Below, piece after piece: positions 50,443 to 60,312 of a DNA stretch of 64,000 nt. The notes under the pieces were generated by a model. That model saw only the letters and a program-made list of their open reading frames with translations. It did not search any database and was not told the DNA's origin. Source of the stretch: Demequina sp. NBRC 110054 (GTDB lineage: Bacteria; Actinomycetota; Actinomycetes; Actinomycetales; Demequinaceae); NCBI RefSeq assembly GCF_002090115.1, contig NZ_BBRK01000004.1, positions 186,001-250,000 on the forward strand, written 5' to 3'. Numbering within the stretch: the first letter of the stretch is position 1; each line of letters begins with the position of its first letter. A program made the position numbers and the translations under genes.

Positions 50443-51573
50443 TCAATCCGACGCCTGTGGCACCTCGTCGCAGTCGGCCTCGCCGAGCACGACCACGCGG
50501 TCGCGACCCTCCTGCTTGGCGCGGTACAGGGCACCGTCTGCCGCGGCGATGACGTCGTCCGGCTCGGAGCCCTCGCGCCCCATCGCCGCGCCGATCGAGA
50601 CGGTGACCGAGAGGAGCCCGCCTTCATGAGGGAGCGGGGTCTCCCCGACGGCCTCACGGAGTCTCTCAAGCAGCGGCTCGAGGTCGCCGGGCCGCATCCC
50701 GGCGAGCAGCACGAGGAACTCGTCCCCTCCCCAGCGGCTCACCAGGTCGGCATCCCGGAAGTGCACCCGCATCGTCTCCGCGACCTTCTGGATCATGCGG
50801 TCGCCACACTCGTGGCCATGCACGTCGTTCACCGTCTTGAACTCGTCGACGTCGACCAGCGCGATCGCATAGTCATCCCGACCCGAGAGCTCCTCGAGCC
50901 GCTGGATCATGGGTCGCCGGTTGAACAGGCCTGTGAGCTCGTCCGTGGTGGCCCGCAGCTCGGCGTAGCGCGCCACTCCGAGAAGGATCAGCCTGCTCTG
51001 CACGAACCGGACCTGCATGAGGGCGACGTCGACCGCGATGTGCGCGGCCATCGCCATGCGAATCGCCGCCTCGACCTGGGAGTTGAGCTCGCTGTCGAGC
51101 GGCACGAGCCCGCTGCCAGGCGGGATCAGGAGCTCCACGTAGAGGAAGCCTGCGAGGCCGAACAGCCCCATGGCCCATCGGGCGCCGTCCTCCTCCGGCT
51201 GAAGGAGGACGTAGGCCGCGAACAGGAGCCCGATGATGAGCAGGTGGGCGTTGGCGTCGGTGAAGACCGTGGCTGAGTAGAGGACGATCGCCACGGTGCC
51301 GACGAAGAACACCGCCATGCTCGCGAACAGCCGGTAGCCCTTGATCGCCGCGGCGAGCAGGCCGGCGTTGATGGCCAGGAGCACCCAGGTGCCGACCAGC
51401 AGGCCCCGACCCCCTGGCCCGTCGGCGAGCCCGTACACGAACCAGAGCATCGCGGCCGTCGCGAGGACATCGGCGGCCAGATACACGACGACGGCCCGGC
51501 CCAGGAAGCGCACGACCTCCGCCTGCCGCTCGAGCGCGCGCACAGGCGAGAGCGGCACCGGTGCGGCCCGCAC
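50443..51573 (-). CDS. Membrane diguanylate cyclase 2
   Basis: Encodes 376 residues from a GTG at 51573. Six membrane helices precede a GGDEF domain with an intact active site (SRWGGDEFLVLL) and I-site (RDAD). The frame stays open for about 15 codons upstream and encodes LFDRRREA, similar to the N-terminus of cyclase 1 (LDRRRGRRDA). The true start could therefore lie further upstream, although no ATG or GTG is available there. Middle gene of the three-cyclase array. Confidence 0.9.
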   Translation of the reverse strand: MRAAPVPLSPVRALERQAEVVRFLGRAVVVYLAADVLATAAMLWFVYGLADGPGGRGLLVGTWVLLAINAGLLAAAIKGYRLFASMAVFFVGTVAIVLYSATVFTDANAHLLIIGLLFAAYVLLQPEEDGARWAMGLFGLAGFLYVELLIPPGSGLVPLDSELNSQVEAAIRMAMAAHIAVDVALMQVRFVQSRLILLGVARYAELRATTDELTGLFNRRPMIQRLEELSGRDDYAIALVDVDEFKTVNDVHGHECGDRMIQKVAETMRVHFRDADLVSRWGGDEFLVLLAGMRPGDLEPLLERLREAVGETPLPHEGGLLSVTVSIGAAMGREGSEPDDVIAAADGALYRAKQEGRDRVVVLGEADCDEVPQASD

Positions 51574-51667
51574 GGCCTCCCGGCGCCGGTCGAAGAGGCG
51601 CGGGCGCGTCAGGATCCACCTCCCTGGGAGGTCTCACCGCGAGAGTATCCGAGCCGCCTGTCGCGCG

Positions 51668-52849
51668 TCATCGCTCCCCCTGGGCCGCACGAGAGACCAG
51701 TTCGATCCCCTCGCCGAGCACGACGACACGGTCCCGGCCTGCGGCCTTGGCGAGATACAGGGCACGGTCAGCCTCGGTGATCACCTCGTCAGGCGTCTCT
51801 CCCGGGGCCCCGAGGGCGGCGCCGACCGAGACGGTCACCCGGACCGACCGGTCACCGCACACGCGCGGCGAGCCGTTGACGGTCGTGCGCACGCGCTCGA
51901 GGACCGCGAGCACGTCCTGGCCCGAGAGATCCGACATGATCACGAGGAACTCGTCCCCTCCCCAGCGGCTCACCATGTCCGACTCGCGGAAGCGGCTCGA
52001 GAGGATGTCGGCGACCTCCTTGATGAGGCGGTCTCCGCAATCATGGCCGAGGCCGTCGTTGATCGCCTTGAACTCGTCGACGTCGATCACCGCGATCGCG
52101 TAGCCGCCCGCACCCTGCGCGGCGAGCTCCTCGAGGCGACGAACCATCGGGCGTCGGTTGTGGAGCCCTGTGAGCTGGTCGGTGTTCGCCCGCTTCTCCC
52201 CGTGCCGCGCGACGCCCTGCAGGATCCTGCGGCTGGAACGGAAGCGGTACTGCATGGCGGCGACCGCGATGCTCACATGTGCGACCACACACACGCGGAC
52301 CACGACGGCGACGCCGACGAGGGCCTCGCCGTCGAGCGGAGCGAATCCTGCGCCGTAGGGGAGGCCGAACTCGACGATCAGATAGACCGAGACGGCCACG
52401 GTCGGCATGACGTATCGCATGGCGATCCGGTCGGGCGGAAGGAAGACCAGCGCAGCGAAGAACATCCCCAGCAGCAGGAGATGCGCCTGCGCCGCTGCGG
52501 AGAACACCAGCGAGTAGGCGAGGATCAGCGCCGTGCCGACGAAGAAGAACAGGACATTCGCGAGCACGTGGTGGCCGCGGAGCGAGGCGAGGAAGAGAGC
52601 CAGGTAGACGAAGACGACGATGCCTGTGAACAGGGCGAGCGGGGCGTAGCGCGGATCCGTCGCGAGGTCCCGCATCCACCACAGGAGCATGGACGCTGAC
52701 ACTGCCGACGACAGCATGTAGAACGTCACGAACTTCCCGACGAAGCTCTCGTCCGCGGCCTCTCGCGCAGCGACCTGCGCACGGTCGAGCGCGGGCGGCT
52801 GCGCATGCGCGCGGCGCCAGGCAGCGATCCATGCAGCCAGCACGCGCAC
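51668..52849 (-). CDS. Membrane diguanylate cyclase 3
   Basis: Encodes 393 residues from a GTG at 52849; a GTG two codons later has better spacing from GGAGG. Six membrane helices, then a GGDEF domain with intact SRWGGDEFLVIM and I-site RESD. First gene of the three-cyclase array, separated by 94 bp from cyclase 2. The membrane modules of the three proteins are more divergent than the GGDEF parts, suggesting different input signals. Confidence 0.92.
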   Translation of the reverse strand: MRVLAAWIAAWRRAHAQPPALDRAQVAAREAADESFVGKFVTFYMLSSAVSASMLLWWMRDLATDPRYAPLALFTGIVVFVYLALFLASLRGHHVLANVLFFFVGTALILAYSLVFSAAAQAHLLLLGMFFAALVFLPPDRIAMRYVMPTVAVSVYLIVEFGLPYGAGFAPLDGEALVGVAVVVRVCVVAHVSIAVAAMQYRFRSSRRILQGVARHGEKRANTDQLTGLHNRRPMVRRLEELAAQGAGGYAIAVIDVDEFKAINDGLGHDCGDRLIKEVADILSSRFRESDMVSRWGGDEFLVIMSDLSGQDVLAVLERVRTTVNGSPRVCGDRSVRVTVSVGAALGAPGETPDEVITEADRALYLAKAAGRDRVVVLGEGIELVSRAAQGER

Positions 52850-52951
52850 CTCCGGAAAGGACTGGGGACGCGGTCGCGTCGCTCTCCCCCTCCCTATCGG
52901 CTCACGGGCGCTCGCGGGCGAGAGAACCGGTTTGAGGAATGCGTCACGCAG

Positions 52952-53617
52952 TCAGACGATGCGGCGCTGCGCGGCCCAATGAGCGAGCTCGTGACGGCTT
53001 GTGAGCTGCAGCTTGTGAAGCACCTTGCCCACATGCGTCTCGACGGTCTTGATCGAGATGAACAGCTTCTCCCCCACCTCGCGGTACGTGTAGCCGCGAG
53101 CGATCAGCCGCATGACCTCCTGCTCGCGGGCCGTGAGCTTGTCGAGGTCCTCGTCCGCCTGCGCGACCTCGCCGCCGGCGACGTTGAAGGCGTCGAGCAC
53201 GAAGCCCGCGAGCCGCGGGGAGAACACCGCGTCTCCGGAGGCCACGCGTCGCACCGCATCGGAAAGCTCCGGCCCGGAGATCGACTTCGTGACGTAGCCG
53301 CGCGCACCTGCACGCACCGTCGAGACCACGTCCTCGGCGGCGTCGGAGACCGACAGCGCGAGGACCCGGGGCGGCTCGGGATCCGTGAGAATCTCCGCGA
53401 GCACGTCGAGCGCCCCGCCGCCCGTGCCCCCCGGCAGGTGGACGTCGAGGATCACGACCTCGGGGTGGGCCTGCCGCACCGCCGCGATCGCGGACTCGAC
53501 GTCGCGCCCCTCCCCCACGACCTCGATGTCGTCGTCGAGCGACTCCCGCACGCCGACGCGGATCACGTCGTGGTCGTCCACGATGACGACTCTGGTGGTG
53601 CTGCTGCTGTCCATCAT
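52952..53617 (-). CDS. LuxR-type response regulator (partner of PspC-linked kinase)
   Basis: Encodes 221 residues: receiver with DDHD pocket and phospho-acceptor Asp58 (VVILDVHLPGG), then LuxR HTH (LTAREQEVMRLIARGYTYREVGEKLFISIKTVETHVGKVL). Its start overlaps the kinase stop (ATGA). This regulator type is widely paired with PspC-domain proteins in actinobacteria, as here. Confidence 0.93.
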   Translation of the reverse strand: MMDSSSTTRVVIVDDHDVIRVGVRESLDDDIEVVGEGRDVESAIAAVRQAHPEVVILDVHLPGGTGGGALDVLAEILTDPEPPRVLALSVSDAAEDVVSTVRAGARGYVTKSISGPELSDAVRRVASGDAVFSPRLAGFVLDAFNVAGGEVAQADEDLDKLTAREQEVMRLIARGYTYREVGEKLFISIKTVETHVGKVLHKLQLTSRHELAHWAAQRRIV

Positions 53618-54624
53618 TCCTCCTGACGCGGCACGCTGATGGTGACCTCGGTGCGACCGCCAGGAGCGGACGCGATGGACGCGTCGCCGCCGTAGCGGCG
53701 GGCGCGGCCCACGATCGAGTTGCGGATGCCCGCGCGGTCCTCGGGGACCTGCGTCGGGTCGAAGCCGGGGCCCGAGTCCCTCACGAAGACCTCGTAGCGG
53801 TCCGCGGTGAGCTCGGCGTAGACGCTGATCGGCTCACTGCCGTGCCGCGCGGCGTTCTGGACGGCCTCGCGCGCGGCTTTCACCGCGGCCCGCAGCGCGC
53901 GCGCCGTCGGGGCGTCGCCGACGTGGACGACGTCCACGGTCACGCCGTGTGCGTCCTCGACCTCGGACACCGCCTGCTGGAGCGCGGTCGCCACCGAGTC
54001 GTCCTCGCTGCGGCGATCCTGATAGAGATACGCGCGCAGGTCACGCTCCTGCGCCCTCGCGAGTCTCGACACGGCATCGGGGTCGTTCGCCTTCGCCCTG
54101 ATGAGGGTGAGCGTCTGCAGGACCGAGTCGTGCAGGTGAGCCGCGATCTCCGCGCGCTCGAACTCTCGCACGCGGCGCTCCCTCTCGACGCCCACCTGGC
54201 GGATCAGGCGCAGCCACCACGGCGCAAGGATGAGCGCGAACGCGACGAGGACGACCACGGGCATGAGGAGCACGCGGAGCACCGGATCATCGGAGAACTC
54301 CCACTGCGCGAACCACACGAGGGTCACGATCGCGAGGACGAGGCCCAGCACCACGCGCGCCCAGGCGTCCTTGGAGAAGAGTGCGACCACGTCGGGGCGC
54401 CGCGCGTCCGACTGGACCGCGCTCTCGAGCGGGCTCCACACGAGCACGAGCGAGGCGGCGAACAGGAACGCCGGGATCATCCATGGTGCGACGCCCATGA
54501 AGCCCCACCGGTGCGCGAGCAGTGTGAGCGCCATCGCGAGCAGCAGGCCTCCGAGCGTCGCCAGCCACCACCGCGACTGCGGGGCGCGGCGACGCAGCGG
54601 GGTCGCGAGGCGCTCGTCGGTCAC
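53614..54624 (-). CDS. Sensor histidine kinase next to PspC
   Basis: Encodes 336 residues from a GTG at 54624. Four membrane helices (about 20-38, 46-64, 90-107 and 118-138), then dimerisation helix with His165 in AAHLHDSVLQTLTLI and an HATPase with NAARHG and DSGPGFD. In many actinobacteria the homologous kinase begins with a PspC domain; here PspC is on a separate, divergent protein. CACGAT lies six bases before the GTG (minus strand 54631-54636), so the message may be leaderless. Confidence 0.9.
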   Translation of the reverse strand: MTDERLATPLRRRAPQSRWWLATLGGLLLAMALTLLAHRWGFMGVAPWMIPAFLFAASLVLVWSPLESAVQSDARRPDVVALFSKDAWARVVLGLVLAIVTLVWFAQWEFSDDPVLRVLLMPVVVLVAFALILAPWWLRLIRQVGVERERRVREFERAEIAAHLHDSVLQTLTLIRAKANDPDAVSRLARAQERDLRAYLYQDRRSEDDSVATALQQAVSEVEDAHGVTVDVVHVGDAPTARALRAAVKAAREAVQNAARHGSEPISVYAELTADRYEVFVRDSGPGFDPTQVPEDRAGIRNSIVGRARRYGGDASIASAPGGRTEVTISVPRQEE

Positions 54625-54730
54625 GCTCCCATCGTGGCAGAGCGGTCCTCAGCATGTCGTCCCTCCTGCGACGGACCCCGACGCCAAGGATCCACGCGAA
54701 GATCAGGGGTCGTCTCAGGGGGATACCCAA

Positions 54731-54736
54731 TAGCGT
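54731..54736 (+). promoter_or_regulatory. -10 box TAGCGT for the pspC-like gene
   Basis: TAGCGT fits the actinobacterial TANNNT pattern and would give a leader of about 50 bases, including the GAGGGAG ribosome site before the ATG at 54793. Confidence 0.4.
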
Positions 54737-54792
54737 GGGCGAACCCCGCGGCGGGAGCATGGAGGCAGACACACGACCATGAGGGAGTCATC

Positions 54793-56448
54793 ATGAGCCA
54801 GCAGGGAGAGCAGCCGCCCCGCGAGGCCGCGTTCTTCACGACCATCCGGTCGTGGGGCCTCACACGCGGAGACCACGGGATCCTCGGCGGCGTCGTCGAG
54901 GGCGTGGGCGAGCGCATCGGCCTCGCACGCGTGCCGGCCCGCCTGATCTTCGTCGTCATCGCGCTGGTGACGGCGGGCTTCGGCGTGCTCGCCTACGCCG
55001 CGGGATGGGCGCTGCTGCCCGACCGGCGCGGCAACATCATCGTCCAGAACTTCGGCCGCGGCATCCCCAACGTCGGCGCCCTGCTCGGCATCGCGCTGCT
55101 CACCCTGATCGGCCTCGGGGGGCTGCCCGACGGGCTCAAGCGCCTCGCACCGTGGAGCTGGTCCGAGGGCTGGCCGTGGGACGGCGGCTGGGGCGTCGGC
55201 GACACGCTCGCCATCGTGTGGTGGTTCATCGTCGTCGGCGGCCTCACGTGGCTCGTGATCTACCTCATCCGTCGCGGCCGGGACAGCGCCCCGAGCGCCG
55301 GGGCCCAGCCCGGGTCCGCCGCGAGCGACGCGGCAGGAGCGGCAGCGCCCTCCGCCTCCGAGCCCGTGTACGCCGCGCTTCCCGGGGAGGCTGGCCCTGC
55401 CGCCGCTCCGCCGTACGCGGCGACACGCGACCCGCACCCGGGGGCGGCACAGGCCGCTTGGGACGCGGACCGACAGGGATGGGACGCGCAGCAGCAGGCG
55501 CAGCGGCAGGCATGGCAGGCCCAGCAGGAGGCTCAGCGACGCGCCGCGGAGGCGCAGCGTCAGGCTCACGCCGCCGCGGTCGAGGCGCGGCGTCGGTCCC
55601 GCATCCCGGGTCCCGGGGCCGCCGGCTACCTCACGGCGCTCGCCTGGCTGGTCCTGTCGGGGGTCGGCCTGTGGATCGCCGAGCGGAATGACCTGCTCGC
55701 GGTGCATCCCCTCGTCGCGTGGCCCGTGGCCGTGCTCATCGGATGGGGAGCGATCCTCGTCGTCGTCAGCCTGCTCGGCCGTCGCCTCGGCTTCCTCGGC
55801 GTGCTGACCGTGCTCGGCGTCATCCCCGTCCTGCTGATCGGCTCCGCCGCGACCGGCCTGCGCGGCTACTGGGAGGAGGACCACTCCTTCCTGCCGCACT
55901 GGGAGCATGAGAACGACGCGGAGATCGAGGAGAACGTGAAGTCCGCCGTCGAGGGCTGGATCCAGGACAACATCGATCCGGAGTTCGAGATCGACGAGGG
56001 CGACGGCGAGGCCTCGGCCGAGACCGGGCCCGAGGCCGAGGCCGAGGCGAGCGCCGACCCCGAGGCCACGGTGGCACCCGTCCCGTACTTCGACGACTAC
56101 TCGACGGTCGTGCTCCGGGGCGACTGCTACGACGCGGCCGCGAACCCGATGGAGAGCGAGGGTGGCAACGAGCAGATCGCGCTGAGCGCCCTCACCTCGG
56201 ATCAGGAGCTGTCGCTCTCGGCCGAGAACACCCTCATCACGATCCCCTCCGGCACCGCGGTGAGCATCGTGACCGACGACAGCGCCCAGGTCGACGTCGA
56301 GTGGGCCGCGCGCGAGGTGTGGTGCTCGGTCGCAGGGTCCGACACGACTCTTGCCGCCGTCGCGACAGACGAGGACGCTCCGACGCTCACGCTCGTCGTC
56401 ACCGACGAGGACGTCGCGACCGTCACCATCAACGAGATCGAGGAGTGA
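54793..56448 (+). CDS. PspC-domain membrane protein with coiled coil and envelope-stress-type tail
   Basis: Encodes 551 residues. PspC domain at about 24-82 (DHGILGGVVEGVGERIGLARVPARL), two further helices, then a low-complexity Ala/Gln/Arg coiled coil (about 190-265). A second membrane block of three helices (about 275-355) and an exposed acidic C-terminus of beta-strands resembling LiaF-type domains follow. It is divergent from a kinase-regulator pair with which it probably forms an envelope-stress circuit. Confidence 0.85.
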   Translation: MSQQGEQPPREAAFFTTIRSWGLTRGDHGILGGVVEGVGERIGLARVPARLIFVVIALVTAGFGVLAYAAGWALLPDRRGNIIVQNFGRGIPNVGALLGIALLTLIGLGGLPDGLKRLAPWSWSEGWPWDGGWGVGDTLAIVWWFIVVGGLTWLVIYLIRRGRDSAPSAGAQPGSAASDAAGAAAPSASEPVYAALPGEAGPAAAPPYAATRDPHPGAAQAAWDADRQGWDAQQQAQRQAWQAQQEAQRRAAEAQRQAHAAAVEARRRSRIPGPGAAGYLTALAWLVLSGVGLWIAERNDLLAVHPLVAWPVAVLIGWGAILVVVSLLGRRLGFLGVLTVLGVIPVLLIGSAATGLRGYWEEDHSFLPHWEHENDAEIEENVKSAVEGWIQDNIDPEFEIDEGDGEASAETGPEAEAEASADPEATVAPVPYFDDYSTVVLRGDCYDAAANPMESEGGNEQIALSALTSDQELSLSAENTLITIPSGTAVSIVTDDSAQVDVEWAAREVWCSVAGSDTTLAAVATDEDAPTLTLVVTDEDVATVTINEIEE

Positions 56449-56453
56449 GACCG

Positions 56454-56729
56454 ATGGACACCATCGCCCGTCCCCGCCGCAGCCCCGCCCAGCGTCTCGG
56501 CTGGTCGACCGTCGGCGCCGCATCGTCCGCCGTGGGCGTCATGGTCGCGTACGAGCTGTCCGGCTACGAGATCGACCTGGAGCTCATCGCGATCGTCGCG
56601 CTCGGCGCGCTCGGCGTGTGGTTCCTGATCACCGCCGCCGTCGCGGGCCGTCGCGAACGCACCCAGGCCCCCACCGCATCGTCCATGGGCGACGGAACCG
56701 CGCCCTACGCGGGCACGCCGGACGCCTAG
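56454..56729 (+). CDS. Small two-helix membrane protein
   Basis: Encodes 91 residues: basic N-terminus, two hydrophobic helices (about 18-34 and 43-64) and a polar tail. It starts five bases after the PspC-like gene stop, so it is co-transcribed and probably acts with it. No family recognised. Its TAG stop is part of a CTAG that also supplies the stop of the convergent hydrolase gene. Confidence 0.75.
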   Translation: MDTIARPRRSPAQRLGWSTVGAASSAVGVMVAYELSGYEIDLELIAIVALGALGVWFLITAAVAGRRERTQAPTASSMGDGTAPYAGTPDA

Positions 56730-58156
56730 CCCGCCGCCACCGTAGACGGCCCGCGACTCGTGGACCGTCCGGTGTAGGCGACGACGAGGCGGAACACCGC
56801 CCAGGCGACTCCTCCCACCGCGGAGGCGGTCATCACGAGGGCCATGTCGGGCTGGAACACCCACACGGTCGACAGCGGCGCCCCCATCCAGCCCGGTACC
56901 AGGAACAGCAGCACCCACGCCGCCACGGCGGTGGTGAGCAGCGGGAACCACAGGCTGAACAGTCCCGCCACGCCGGCCTTGGCGCGAATCTCCGCGCGGT
57001 GCCACCATGCCCACGCCATGCTCAGGAGGTACACGACCGGCAGGAGCGCAAGCCCGAGAAAGAGCGCCTTCTGCGACCAGCGCGAACCCTCGCCGGCGTA
57101 GTCCAGGCCCAGCGCGAGCGCGGTGATCCCGTAGCGCAGCTGCACGGTCTCGCCGAAGCCGACCCCACTGCCTCCGTTGACGAGGACCACGACGGCATCG
57201 CCCCCGGCGGGCCGCATCGTCGCCTGGGTCTCGACGCCGGGGATCGCACCGGTGTGGCCCGCGGTGCCATCGGCCGTGTCGACGTACCAGCCCAGTCCGT
57301 AGAACGGCGAGACGTCGCTCGCCGGCCGCAGCATCTCGGCCTTTCCCTCGGCGCTGAGCACGTCGTCCTCGCCGTTCATCATCACGACGAGGTAGGCCGC
57401 CACGTCGCTCGCGCTCGCGACGATTCCTCCCTGGGGAGCCGTCACGACGTCCGTCGGGCCCTCGGCGAGGGGCCCCTTGGTCCAGAACCACGGCACATGA
57501 CCGGTAGCCATTTCCTCGTGGACCTCGCCGTCGGCGACGAAGCTGTGATCCATTCCGACAGGCTCAAGGATGTACTCGGTCACGTACGACTGGTAGTCGG
57601 AGCCGGACACCTCCTCGATGAGACTTCCGAGTACCTGGTAGTTGGTGTTCGAGTACTCCCAGACGGTGCCCGGCGCGTAGGCAGGCTCGACGTCGACGAG
57701 CGCGGCGACGGCCGCCTCGAGGCTGCCGGTCGACGCGCCACGGGAGGTGTTGCCCTGCAGCGTCGAGAAACCGCTCGTGTGGCTGAGCAGCTCGCGCACT
57801 GTGGGCTCGCCGGCCGGCGTCTCAGCCAGAGCGTCCAGATAGCTGCCCACGCCCGCGTCCAGTTCGACATCCCCTGCCTCGGCCAGCTGCATGACCGCGA
57901 GCGCGGTGAAGCTCTTGGAGATCGAGCCGATCCCGAAGGGCGAGTCCGGGGTGACGGTCTCGTCGGTTCCCGCGCGCATCACCCCGCGTGCGCCCGACTC
58001 GGTCAGCTCGCCATCGGTCACGACCGCGTACGCCATCCCAGGCGCGCCGGATGCGGGCATCTCCGCGTCGATGAACTCGTCGATCGAGCCTCTCGGAGCG
58101 GCCGTCGCGACGGCCGTGCTCACCGCGAGCACCACCACTGACAACAGGAGTCGCAC
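56726..58156 (-). CDS. Membrane-anchored serine hydrolase (class C beta-lactamase/PBP4* family)
   Basis: Encodes 476 residues. Cleavable-looking signal (1-20), then a serine beta-lactamase fold with Ser78-x-x-Lys81 (SISK), Tyr168-Ser-Asn170 (YSN) and an HTG box in AGHTGAIPGV. Three C-terminal membrane helices (about 365-470) tether it to the outer face of the membrane. Such proteins are usually peptidases or esterases acting on peptidoglycan or peptides, not true beta-lactamases. The substrate is unknown. Confidence 0.88.
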   Translation of the reverse strand: MRLLLSVVVLAVSTAVATAAPRGSIDEFIDAEMPASGAPGMAYAVVTDGELTESGARGVMRAGTDETVTPDSPFGIGSISKSFTALAVMQLAEAGDVELDAGVGSYLDALAETPAGEPTVRELLSHTSGFSTLQGNTSRGASTGSLEAAVAALVDVEPAYAPGTVWEYSNTNYQVLGSLIEEVSGSDYQSYVTEYILEPVGMDHSFVADGEVHEEMATGHVPWFWTKGPLAEGPTDVVTAPQGGIVASASDVAAYLVVMMNGEDDVLSAEGKAEMLRPASDVSPFYGLGWYVDTADGTAGHTGAIPGVETQATMRPAGGDAVVVLVNGGSGVGFGETVQLRYGITALALGLDYAGEGSRWSQKALFLGLALLPVVYLLSMAWAWWHRAEIRAKAGVAGLFSLWFPLLTTAVAAWVLLFLVPGWMGAPLSTVWVFQPDMALVMTASAVGGVAWAVFRLVVAYTGRSTSRGPSTVAAG

Positions 58157-58304
58157 GGGAAACCTCCGGGGCGGGTTGCACGGTGCTCCCGAGGCTAGCG
58201 ACGCGAGACTGACCTGGCAACGGCATCGTCCCTCGCAACGTGGCCGTACGCGGGCACTCCTGACGCCTGACCACCCGTTCCGGAATGCTGTCCGGAGCAG
58301 ACGC

Positions 58305-58350
58305 AGAAGGGGCGCCGTGCGCTGGATCTCCAGCGGACGGCGCCCCTTCT
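58305..58350 (-). terminator. guaA terminator hairpin
   Basis: A 22-bp stem with one mismatch and a two-base loop directly after the guaA stop. Confidence 0.8.
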
Positions 58351-58357
58351 CATGCGG

Positions 58358-59938
58358 CTACTCCCACTCGATGGTGCCCGGCGGCTTGCTCGTGACGTCG
58401 AGCGTGACGCGGTTGACCTCGGCCACCTCGTTGGTGATGCGGTTGGAGATGTGCGCGAGCACCTCGTAGGGCAGTCGCGACCAGTCGGCGGTCATCGCGT
58501 CCTCCGAGGACACGGGACGCAGGACGATCGGGTGGCCGTAGGTGCGGCCGTCTCCCTGGACGCCGACCGAGCGGACATCCGCGAGCAGCACCACGGGGCA
58601 CTGCCAGATCTCCTGGTCCAGGCCCGCCTTCGTGAGCTCCTCGCGCGCAATCGCGTCGGCCGCGCGCAGGATCTCGAGGCGCTCCCACGTGACCTCGCCG
58701 ATGATGCGGATGCCGAGGCCCGGGCCCGGGAAGGGCTGGCGGCCGACGATCTCCTCGGGGATGCCGAGCTCGCGTCCCACGGCGCGGACCTCGTCCTTGA
58801 ACAGCGTGCGCAGCGGCTCGACGAGCGAGAACTGCAGGTCGTCGGGGAGGCCGCCCACGTTGTGATGGCTCTTGATGTTGGCCGCGCCCTCGCCGCCACC
58901 GGACTCGACGACGTCAGGGTAGAGCGTGCCCTGGACCAGGAACTCGACCTCCTCGCCGTGCGCGCCGGCCTCCTCGACCACCTGTCGCGCGGAGTCCTCG
59001 AACACGCGGATGAACTCGCGGCCGATGATCTTGCGCTTGGTCTCGGGGTCGGACACTCCCGCGAGGGCGCTCAGGAAGCGCTCCTTCTCATCGCGGATGA
59101 TGAGGCGGACGCCGGTCGACGCGACGAAGTCCTTCTCGATCTGCTCGACCTCGCCCGCACGCATGAGCCCGTGGTCCACGTGGATGCACGTGAGCTGGTC
59201 GCCCACGGCCTTCTGCACGATGGCCGCGGCGACCGCGGAGTCCACGCCGCCGGACAGCGCGCAGATGACGCGCTTGTCGCCGACCTGCTCGCGGATGAGC
59301 GCGACCTGCTCGTCGATGACGTTGGCGCTGGTCCAGTCCGGGGTCAGCCCCGCGACCCGGTACAGGAAGTTCTCGATCGCGGCCTGGCCGAGCGGCGAGT
59401 GCTTGACCTCGGGATGCCACTGGACGCCGCACAGCTGGGCGTCGACGTTCTCGAACGCCGCGACGGGAGCGCCCTCCGTGGTCGCGAGCACGGTGAAGCC
59501 CTCGGGCGCCTCGTGGACCGAGTCGCCGTGGCTCATCCACACCTCCTGCGTGGAGGGGCTTCCCGAGAGCTGGGCTCCCGCCTCGCCGACGTGCGCCTGG
59601 GTGCGGCCGTACTCGCGCAGCCCGGTCTTCGCGACCGTGCCGCCGAGCGCCTTCGCCATGACCTGGAAGCCGTAGCAGATGCCCATGACGGGCACCCCTG
59701 CCGCGAACAGGGCGGCCTCGTCGTCCAGGTGGGGCGCGCCGTCCTCGTACACGGACGACGGGCCGCCCGAGAGGATCACCGCGGCGGGGTCCTTCTCGAG
59801 CATCCGCGCGACCGGCATGGTGTGCGGGACGATCTCTGAGTACACGCTCGCCTCGCGGACCCGTCGTGCGATCAGCTGCGCGTACTGCGCGCCGAAGTCG
59901 ACGACCAGGACCGGGCGGTGCTGGGTGGGGTTGCTCAC
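58358..59938 (-). CDS. guaA: GMP synthase (glutamine-hydrolysing)
   Basis: Encodes 526 residues from a GTG. Class I glutamine amidotransferase domain with Cys88 in GICYGFQ, followed by the ATP pyrophosphatase loop [10 protein letters not shown] and the C-terminal dimerisation domain ([17 protein letters not shown], ending GTIEWE). Converts XMP to GMP. Its start overlaps the DUF3817 stop (GTGA), tying it into an operon that begins with two diguanylate cyclases. Confidence 0.96.
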   Translation of the reverse strand: MSNPTQHRPVLVVDFGAQYAQLIARRVREASVYSEIVPHTMPVARMLEKDPAAVILSGGPSSVYEDGAPHLDDEAALFAAGVPVMGICYGFQVMAKALGGTVAKTGLREYGRTQAHVGEAGAQLSGSPSTQEVWMSHGDSVHEAPEGFTVLATTEGAPVAAFENVDAQLCGVQWHPEVKHSPLGQAAIENFLYRVAGLTPDWTSANVIDEQVALIREQVGDKRVICALSGGVDSAVAAAIVQKAVGDQLTCIHVDHGLMRAGEVEQIEKDFVASTGVRLIIRDEKERFLSALAGVSDPETKRKIIGREFIRVFEDSARQVVEEAGAHGEEVEFLVQGTLYPDVVESGGGEGAANIKSHHNVGGLPDDLQFSLVEPLRTLFKDEVRAVGRELGIPEEIVGRQPFPGPGLGIRIIGEVTWERLEILRAADAIAREELTKAGLDQEIWQCPVVLLADVRSVGVQGDGRTYGHPIVLRPVSSEDAMTADWSRLPYEVLAHISNRITNEVAEVNRVTLDVTSKPPGTIEWE

Positions 59939-60312
59939 GGCTTCACACTACCGGCGACCTCGTGCGCGATGCGGCGCTCGGCGAAGAACGACAGCAGGGG
60001 GACGATGCCTCCCGCGGCCATGTAGATCAGGCACCCGAGGCCCCACCTCATGCGCATCCACAGCATCACGACGGTGACGAGGTACACGATGTAGATCCAG
60101 CCGTGGATGATCGCGACCGCGGAGAAGAAGGTGTCCACGGGACCCTCGTCCAGACCGATCGCAGGGATGTACCTCAGCAGGCCGACGAAGACCGTGAGCA
60201 GGAAGGTGCCGGTGATGATCGCCATCACCCGATAGCGCTTCAGGTCTCCTGCGAGGCGCGGGTCCACCCCCGCGTCGTCCTGGGGGCTGGGCTGCACGGC
60301 AGGCTCGGTCAC
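59935..60312 (-). CDS. DUF3817 membrane protein
   Basis: Encodes 125 residues with three hydrophobic helices and conserved-looking [12 protein letters not shown] and FFAERR near the end, matching the DUF3817 family commonly found beside guaA in actinobacteria. Overlaps both neighbours by four bases (GTGA). Function unknown. Confidence 0.85.
   Translation of the reverse strand: MTEPAVQPSPQDDAGVDPRLAGDLKRYRVMAIITGTFLLTVFVGLLRYIPAIGLDEGPVDTFFSAVAIIHGWIYIVYLVTVVMLWMRMRWGLGCLIYMAAGGIVPLLSFFAERRIAHEVAGSVKP

Noticed and set aside
51574..51637. Upstream start for diguanylate cyclase 2 at a CTG codon
   Set aside because: A CTG at about 51613 has a well-placed GGGAGG, but CTG starts are rare and the similarity to cyclase 1 there is short.
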